A stretch of DNA of 19,974 nucleotides from positions 1 through 19,974 of the forward strand of contig JBQMYS010000026.1 in assembly GCA_052173355.1 (NCBI GenBank). The letters are read 5' to 3'. Positions 16,697-19,974 of this stretch are shown one piece after another. The notes beneath the pieces are model-generated. The model saw nothing but the letters and a program-made list of their open reading frames with translations. It searched no databases and was not told where the DNA came from. This DNA is from JABZIP01 sp052173355 (GTDB lineage Bacteria > Bacillota > Clostridia > Peptostreptococcales > Anaerovoracaceae). Each line of letters opens with the position of its first letter. Within the stretch, counting starts at the first letter, position 1. A program made the translations under genes and the position numbers.

Positions 16697-17251
16697 TTAC
16701 TTGTCCCAAATCAAACGATCAATTTCGTTCTCAAGGCTTATCATACTCGCAGTAGGTTCAAACCTGGCAACAATCTCACCGTTCCTGTCTATCAAAAACT
16801 TGGTAAAATTCCACTTGATTTCAGAATCCTTATCATAATTTTCATCAATTTCACGTAATGCCAATTCCAAAACCCCTGCCAGTGGATGCATTTTATCAAA
16901 ACCTTTAAATTCCGTATTATCTACCAACCATCTGAAAAGCGGATCTGCATCTTCTCCCTTTACTTTGGTTTTTTTGAATTGTCTGAACGTCATCCCAAAG
17001 CGGTTTCTACATAAAAAAAAGATTTCTTCATCATTTTCGGGTGCCTGATTTCCAAATTGATTGCAAGGAAAATCAAGTATTTCAAATCCTGCCGCGGCAT
17101 ATTTATCATAAATATACTGTAATTCTTTGTATTGAGGTGTAAATCCGCACTTTGTTGCAGTGTTTACAATCAGCAATACTTTCCCCTCATAGTCTGACAA
17201 CTTCACATCATTTCCAAGCTTATCTTTAACAACAAAATCATGTAATTTCAT
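16697..17251 (-). CDS. gpx: Glutathione-peroxidase-family thiol peroxidase (cysteine type)
   Basis: This 184-aa cytoplasmic protein belongs to the GPx family, which reduces hydrogen peroxide and organic hydroperoxides; bacterial cysteine forms usually draw electrons from thioredoxin rather than glutathione. The peroxidatic cysteine C35 lies in NTATKCGFTPQY where animal enzymes have selenocysteine (here an ordinary Cys codon). The second signature DFPCNQFGNQAPE supplies the glutamine and a possible resolving cysteine, and WNFTKFLID supplies the tryptophan and asparagine of the tetrad. It is somewhat longer than the usual 155-165 aa because of an extra segment around residues 118-143 (MHPLAGVLELALREIDENYD). 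The ATG has an AAAGGTGAGG site and a strong promoter upstream. It heads the pyrH-frr-uppS run. The reductant is not shown by sequence. Confidence 0.93.
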   Translation of the reverse strand: MKLHDFVVKDKLGNDVKLSDYEGKVLLIVNTATKCGFTPQYKELQYIYDKYAAAGFEILDFPCNQFGNQAPENDEEIFFLCRNRFGMTFRQFKKTKVKGEDADPLFRWLVDNTEFKGFDKMHPLAGVLELALREIDENYDKDSEIKWNFTKFLIDRNGEIVARFEPTASMISLENEIDRLIWDK

Positions 17252-17282
17252 TTCTTGCCCTCACCTTTCAAATGCTAGATTT

Positions 17283-17311
17283 ATTATATATAAATTTCAT
17301 GTTATTTTCAA
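17283..17311 (-). promoter_or_regulatory. Sigma-A-type promoter before gpx
   Basis: On the minus strand TTGAAA (17306-17311) and TATAAT (17283-17288) are separated by 17 bases, followed by a leader of about 25 nt to the gpx ATG. It probably drives gpx and the downstream pyrH-frr-uppS-cdsA-dxr-rseP-ispG run, since no better promoter is seen before those genes. Confidence 0.85.
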
Positions 17312-17324
17312 GCTTTTTTTACCT

Positions 17325-17355
17325 GTTTTGTTTTACATTATTTGTAAAACAAAAC
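17325..17355. repeat. 12-bp perfect inverted repeat upstream of the gpx promoter
   Basis: GTTTTGTTTTAC (17325-17336) and GTAAAACAAAAC (17344-17355) form a perfect inverted repeat with a 7-base spacer. One arm reaches the cysK stop codon and the other ends 13 bases before the gpx -35. No T-run follows on either strand, so it does not look like a standard intrinsic terminator. It may be a regulator-binding site or a 3'-end stabilising hairpin of the cysK transcript. Confidence 0.6.
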
Positions 17356-18269
17356 TATAATACACTCAAATACCTCTCGCCGGTATCAGGACAAATTACA
17401 ATAATATTTTTACCTTGATTTTCTTCTCTTTTAGCAAGTTCGACCGCTCCCGCAATCGCCGCACCGGATGATATTCCAAGCAGTATTCCCTCAATTTTTG
17501 CTACTTTATTAAGCAGTTCAAATGCGCATGCATCACTTACCTTTATAACCTCATCGTAAATCTTCGTATTTAAAATTTTAGGTACAAATCCTGCTCCTAT
17601 CCCTTGTATTTTATGCGTCCCGGGTAACTGTCCCGAGAGCACCGCAGATGAATCGGGCTCTACTGCAACTATCTTTATATCACTTTTCATCGACTTCAAT
17701 GTTTCGCCAATTCCTGTAACAGTTCCGCCGGTTCCTACGCAAGCAACCGCTATATCAATATTTCCGTCCATATCTTCGAACAATTCTCTTGCCGTTTGCG
17801 CATGCGCAAATGAATTGTTTTCATTTGTAAATTGGTCAAGTATCACAGCATCATCTGTTTTTGCCTTTATTTCATGCGCCATATCTATCGCACCCTTCAT
17901 ACCGTTTTCTGCCGGACTTAAAACCAGTTCCGCTCCATATGCCTTTATAATCTTTTTTCGCTCATCACTCATATTTCCCGGCATTACAATTACCACCTTA
18001 TAACCCAGCCTCCTGCCGAGCGAAGCCAATCCTATTCCGGTATTTCCGCTGGTAGGTTCTATTATAGTGCCGCCTTTTTTTAAAATTCCGGATTTTTCCG
18101 CTTCCAAAATCATATTAAGTGCAGCACGATCCTTTATGCTTCCGCTAGGATTAAAATATTCAAGTTTTGCGTAAAGTGCCGCCTTCGCGCCTTCTTCTTT
18201 CTCAAGTTTCGATACCCGCATCATCGGTGTATTGCCTACAAGTTGTGTCACATCCTCATATATTCTCAT
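17355..18269 (-). CDS. cysK: Cysteine synthase A (O-acetylserine sulfhydrylase)
   Basis: CysK is a pyridoxal-phosphate enzyme that makes cysteine from O-acetylserine and sulfide. The 304-aa protein has the PLP lysine K46 in NPSGSIKDRAALNMI, the substrate loop PTSGNTGIGLA (72-82), the phosphate-binding GTGGTVTGIGE and the C-terminal ISSGAAIAG, all of the CysK/CysM family. VKHEIQG-like residues around GTHKIQGIGAGFVP favour CysK over CysM. The ATG has an AGAGGA site. It lies 43 bases after an Rrf2-type regulator, which suggests control by that regulator. In B. subtilis CysK itself is a partner of the Rrf2 repressor CymR, and the pairing here fits such a system, though this is inference. Confidence 0.95.
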   Translation of the reverse strand: MRIYEDVTQLVGNTPMMRVSKLEKEEGAKAALYAKLEYFNPSGSIKDRAALNMILEAEKSGILKKGGTIIEPTSGNTGIGLASLGRRLGYKVVIVMPGNMSDERKKIIKAYGAELVLSPAENGMKGAIDMAHEIKAKTDDAVILDQFTNENNSFAHAQTARELFEDMDGNIDIAVACVGTGGTVTGIGETLKSMKSDIKIVAVEPDSSAVLSGQLPGTHKIQGIGAGFVPKILNTKIYDEVIKVSDACAFELLNKVAKIEGILLGISSGAAIAGAVELAKREENQGKNIIVICPDTGERYLSVL

Positions 18270-18297
18270 GGCATTCCTCTTTTCCTGTTTCCTTTAT

Positions 18298-18326
18298 AAT
18301 TTATTTGCAGATTTACTCCTTGTCAA
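18298..18326 (-). promoter_or_regulatory. Possible weak promoter for cysK
   Basis: A perfect TTGACA (18321-18326, within the last codons of the Rrf2 gene) is followed after 17 bases by TAAATT (18298-18303), which matches the -10 consensus at four of six positions. cysK may instead be read from the promoter upstream of the Rrf2 gene. Confidence 0.3.
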
Positions 18327-18720
18327 GTAAATCTACCAACTTATACGAATATATGTAATCATTTATTACATTTTGCAAACCGCACCAAAATCGCGCGGCT
18401 GTACAGTTTTCATGCATATTACATTTGTGTTCTTTCCCCGATAAACACTCCGTAGGTAAAAATTCTCCTTCCGTAACATGTAGTATTTCCCCTACGCTAT
18501 ATTCACTGACATCACGTCTAAGCCTGTACCCGCCTTGAGGTCCGCGCACGCTTTCCAAAAATTCCGCTTTCCCAAGCAAATTTACTATATGTTCCAAATA
18601 TTTTGTCGAAATCCCCTGTCTTTTTGCCATATCTTTTAAAGGCACATAACCTTCGTTTTGATTTTGCGCCAAATCCAGCATCAATCTGAGCGCATACCTT
18701 CCTCGTGTAGAAACTTTCAT
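18313..18720 (-). CDS. Rrf2-family transcriptional regulator (CymR/IscR-like)
   Basis: This is a 135-aa Rrf2 regulator. The N-terminal winged helix-turn-helix begins MKVSTRGRYALRLMLDLA, with a recognition helix around GISTKYLEHIVNLL (36-49) and the wing GPQGGYRL (60-67). The C-terminal half has cysteines C92, C100, C106 and C113. C92-x7-C100-x5-C106 resembles the three-cysteine [2Fe-2S] ligand set of IscR, so an iron-sulfur sensor is possible. Position next to cysK suggests a CymR-type regulator of cysteine metabolism; regulation of iron-sulfur assembly is the alternative, but no iscS or iscU is nearby. The ATG has a TTGGAGGA site. Family assignment is firm, the regulon is inferred. Confidence 0.9.
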   Translation of the reverse strand: MKVSTRGRYALRLMLDLAQNQNEGYVPLKDMAKRQGISTKYLEHIVNLLGKAEFLESVRGPQGGYRLRRDVSEYSVGEILHVTEGEFLPTECLSGKEHKCNMHENCTAARFWCGLQNVINDYIYSYKLVDLLDKE

Positions 18721-18755
18721 AATATTCCTCCAATTTTAAGTCGAAATCATATCTA

Positions 18756-18783
18756 TTTATACCCTAATACTAATTTATTACAA
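18756..18783 (-). promoter_or_regulatory. Possible promoter of the Rrf2-family gene
   Basis: On the minus strand TTGTAA (18778-18783) and TATAAA (18756-18761) are 16 bases apart, giving a leader of about 30 nt. The -35 touches the T-run of the preceding rpsU terminator. Confidence 0.45.
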
Positions 18784-18836
18784 ATAAAAATGTCGATCCA
18801 ATAATCAAATTTACATCCAATCATTAGAACCGACAT
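18781..18836 (-). terminator. Probable rpsU terminator
   Basis: On the minus strand ATGTCG and CGACAT close a long imperfect hairpin (outer arms at 18831-18836 and 18790-18795) with further partial pairing including G-U pairs. It is followed directly by TTTTTATTTG. It lies 45 bases past the rpsU stop and before the Rrf2 gene promoter. Confidence 0.6.
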
Positions 18837-18881
18837 CTTATGCTTTGCTATTTAATAAAATCGGAAATCATTGATTCCTAA

Positions 18882-19061
18882 CTAAAACTTTCTAGCTTTT
18901 TTTCTTGCAGCCTCTGATTTCTTTTTACGCTTAACGCTGGGTTTTTCATAATGTTCTCTTTTTCTTAATTCGGACATTACCCCATCACGAGCACAAGAAC
19001 GCTTAAATCTCTTAAGAGCACTTTCTAGGCTTTCATTTTCTTTAACTATTACCTGAGCCAT
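18882..19061 (-). CDS. rpsU: 30S ribosomal protein S21
   Basis: S21 is a small basic protein of the 30S subunit near the anti-Shine-Dalgarno end of 16S rRNA. This 59-aa gene starts MAQVIVKENESLESALKRF, continues RSCARDGVMSELRKREHYEKPS and ends in a lysine- and arginine-rich tail (KRKKKSEAARKKARKF), as usual for the family. The ATG at 19061 has an AAGGAGGTGA ribosome binding site. It has its own promoter about 70 bases upstream and a hairpin terminator downstream, so it can be expressed alone. The mtaB-HIT-rpsU neighbourhood is common in Clostridia; the usual next gene yqeY is absent here. Confidence 0.97.
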   Translation of the reverse strand: MAQVIVKENESLESALKRFKRSCARDGVMSELRKREHYEKPSVKRKKKSEAARKKARKF

Positions 19062-19128
19062 TTATTCGATTCACCTCCTTGCCCTTGACTGACTTATGAT
19101 TATCAAATAACCACACTGTAACTATTAC

Positions 19129-19157
19129 ATTATACTCTTTTAAAATATAAAATGCAA
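19129..19157 (-). promoter_or_regulatory. Sigma-A-type promoter of rpsU
   Basis: On the minus strand TTGCAT (19152-19157) and TATAAT (19129-19134) are 17 bases apart, with A/T-rich sequence upstream that could act as an UP element. The leader to the rpsU ATG is about 60 nt. The 140-bp gap between the HIT gene and rpsU holds nothing else recognisable. Confidence 0.85.
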
Positions 19158-19201
19158 TGGTTTTTTATTTTATTTTTCTGCACTTTTTACATTTTTTGTA
19201 A

Positions 19202-19543
19202 TCAACCCGGAGGCCAAGTCATTTTACGCTTTCCAAGCAGGTGAAAATGCAGGTGCTTCACACTTTGAAAACCGTCTTCCCCACAGTTGCACACAACCCT
19301 GTAACCGTTTTCGAGTTCCAACATTTTTGCAATTTTAGGTATCAGCATCATGATATGACCCAGTAATTCCTTGTCATCTTGCTTAATATCGTCAAGTGAT
19401 GCAAGATGCTTCTTCGGTATCAAAAGCACGTGCACCGGCGCCTGTGGCTCCAAGTCGTGAAAACAAACAGCGTATTCATCTTCATAAACTTTGTTTGACG
19501 GTATTTGAGCATCAGCTATTTTGCAAAATATACAATCACTCAT
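19202..19543 (-). CDS. HIT-family (HinT-like) nucleotide hydrolase
   Basis: This 113-aa protein is a histidine-triad hydrolase. HinT-type members cleave purine nucleoside phosphoramidates such as AMP-lysine; the exact cellular role is unclear. The histidine triad HLHFHLL lies at 97-103 (H97, H99, H101), preceded by the conserved GFQSVKHLH stretch. N-terminal CIFCKI (C4, C7) with H46 and H97 could form the zinc site seen in some members. HVLLIPKKH (38-46) is also typical. The start overlaps the mtaB stop in an ATGA, pointing to translational coupling. Confidence 0.93.
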   Translation of the reverse strand: MSDCIFCKIADAQIPSNKVYEDEYAVCFHDLEPQAPVHVLLIPKKHLASLDDIKQDDKELLGHIMMLIPKIAKMLELENGYRVVCNCGEDGFQSVKHLHFHLLGKRKMTWPPG

Positions 19544-19974
19544 TTTGCCATCTCCTCTCCTATCATTCCTTCATTAAAGGGCTTTAGCAATAATACTTGC
19601 AAAAATTTTCCGTATAATTTTTTTGCATTCTCCTCACTCATCTGCACATATGTTTTTATATAATTTTCCGTATAGCCTTCAAGATGTCCGTTTTCAAACC
19701 GCTCACACAAAATACTTCTAACAGTCCCTCTCTGACTGTCAAAATACTCATGCGCAATATCCTCGGAAAATTCTATCATCTTCTTAACTCTTGCATTTTT
19801 CACTTCGCCCCGAATTTGCCTTTCCATTTTTTCAGCTACTGTACCGCTTCTTTTCGAATATCTGAATGCATGAACTTTGGAAAACTTCGCTTTTTTTATA
19901 AGTTCAAGGCTATTTTCAAAATCTTCATCCGTTTCTCCCGGAAACCCGACTATAATATCCGTAGTAATACCGAA
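19540..19974 (-). CDS. mtaB: MtaB, tRNA N6-threonylcarbamoyladenosine methylthiotransferase, C-terminal part
   Basis: The last 144 codons of a radical-SAM methylthiotransferase are present; the start lies beyond the right edge. The frame is continuous from the window edge, beginning GITTDIIVGFPGETDEDF, a conserved stretch of the radical-SAM barrel. HAFRYSKRSGTVAEKM and a C-terminal TRAM-like region with short strands (GTVRSILCERFENGHLEGYTENYIKTYV) follow. MtaB (YqeV) adds the 2-methylthio group to t6A37 of lysine tRNA, stabilising AAA/AAG decoding. The SKRxGT motif and the neighbourhood with HIT and rpsU favour MtaB over MiaB or RimO. The iron-sulfur cysteines lie outside the window, so activity cannot be judged from what is visible. 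Confidence 0.92.
   Translation of the reverse strand, partial: FGITTDIIVGFPGETDEDFENSLELIKKAKFSKVHAFRYSKRSGTVAEKMERQIRGEVKNARVKKMIEFSEDIAHEYFDSQRGTVRSILCERFENGHLEGYTENYIKTYVQMSEENAKKLYGKFLQVLLLKPFNEGMIGEEMAK

Noticed and set aside
18518..18733. A 71-codon minus-strand open frame overlapping the Rrf2 gene
   Set aside because: It is in another frame of the well-supported Rrf2 regulator and has no family resemblance.
19182..19201. A possible terminator after the HIT gene (TTACA ... TGTAA)
   Set aside because: The stem is only five A/T-rich pairs and is followed by A-rich sequence on the coding strand, so it is too weak to call.

Overview
The window is a stretch of low-GC Gram-positive core genome in which every supportable gene (18 in all, two of them cut by the window edges) lies on the minus strand, so transcription runs from high to low coordinates. 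PolC-type replicative polymerase, the tig-clpP-clpX-lon-engB block, rpsU next to mtaB and a HIT protein, and an rseP-dxr-cdsA-uppS block with no outer-membrane genes point to a member of the Clostridia (Bacillota). The genus cannot be fixed from this sequence. There are no tRNA or rRNA genes, mobile elements or CRISPR arrays, and no gene-free stretch reaches 300 bases.

Layout in transcription order. (1) 19974-18882: the end of mtaB, a HIT-family hydrolase and rpsU, with an rpsU promoter and terminator. (2) 18720-17355: an Rrf2-family regulator with a cysteine cluster, then cysK. (3) 17311-10583: a clear promoter precedes a glutathione-peroxidase-like gene, followed by pyrH, frr, uppS, cdsA, dxr, rseP and ispG. 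This run covers oxidant defence, UMP phosphorylation, ribosome recycling and the isoprenoid, undecaprenyl and CDP-diacylglycerol steps of envelope synthesis. (4) 10582-6640: a 238-bp regulatory gap with four DnaA-box-like sites, then polC. (5) 6621-1: a strong extended -10 promoter, then a CYTH triphosphatase, tig, clpP, clpX, lon and the start of engB, a protein folding and degradation operon.

The most notable observation is polC. The DnaQ-type 3'-5' exonuclease normally inserted in the PolC PHP domain is missing without any frame break and is replaced by about 18 residues. All nine positions that make the metal site of catalytically active PHP domains appear to be present. The upstream gap carries one perfect and three near-consensus DnaA boxes within 176 bp. 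Together these suggest a replicase that proofreads by an unusual route (its own PHP domain or a separate exonuclease) and whose expression may respond to DnaA. Secondary points are two terminator-like hairpins placed directly before the ribosome binding sites of lon and uppS, a 12-bp inverted repeat next to the gpx promoter, and a peroxidase gene in the place upstream of pyrH where tsf is usually found.

Several starts were moved inward from the longest open frame on ribosome-binding-site evidence (polC, ispG, frr, pyrH, clpX). tig uses GTG and uppS uses TTG.
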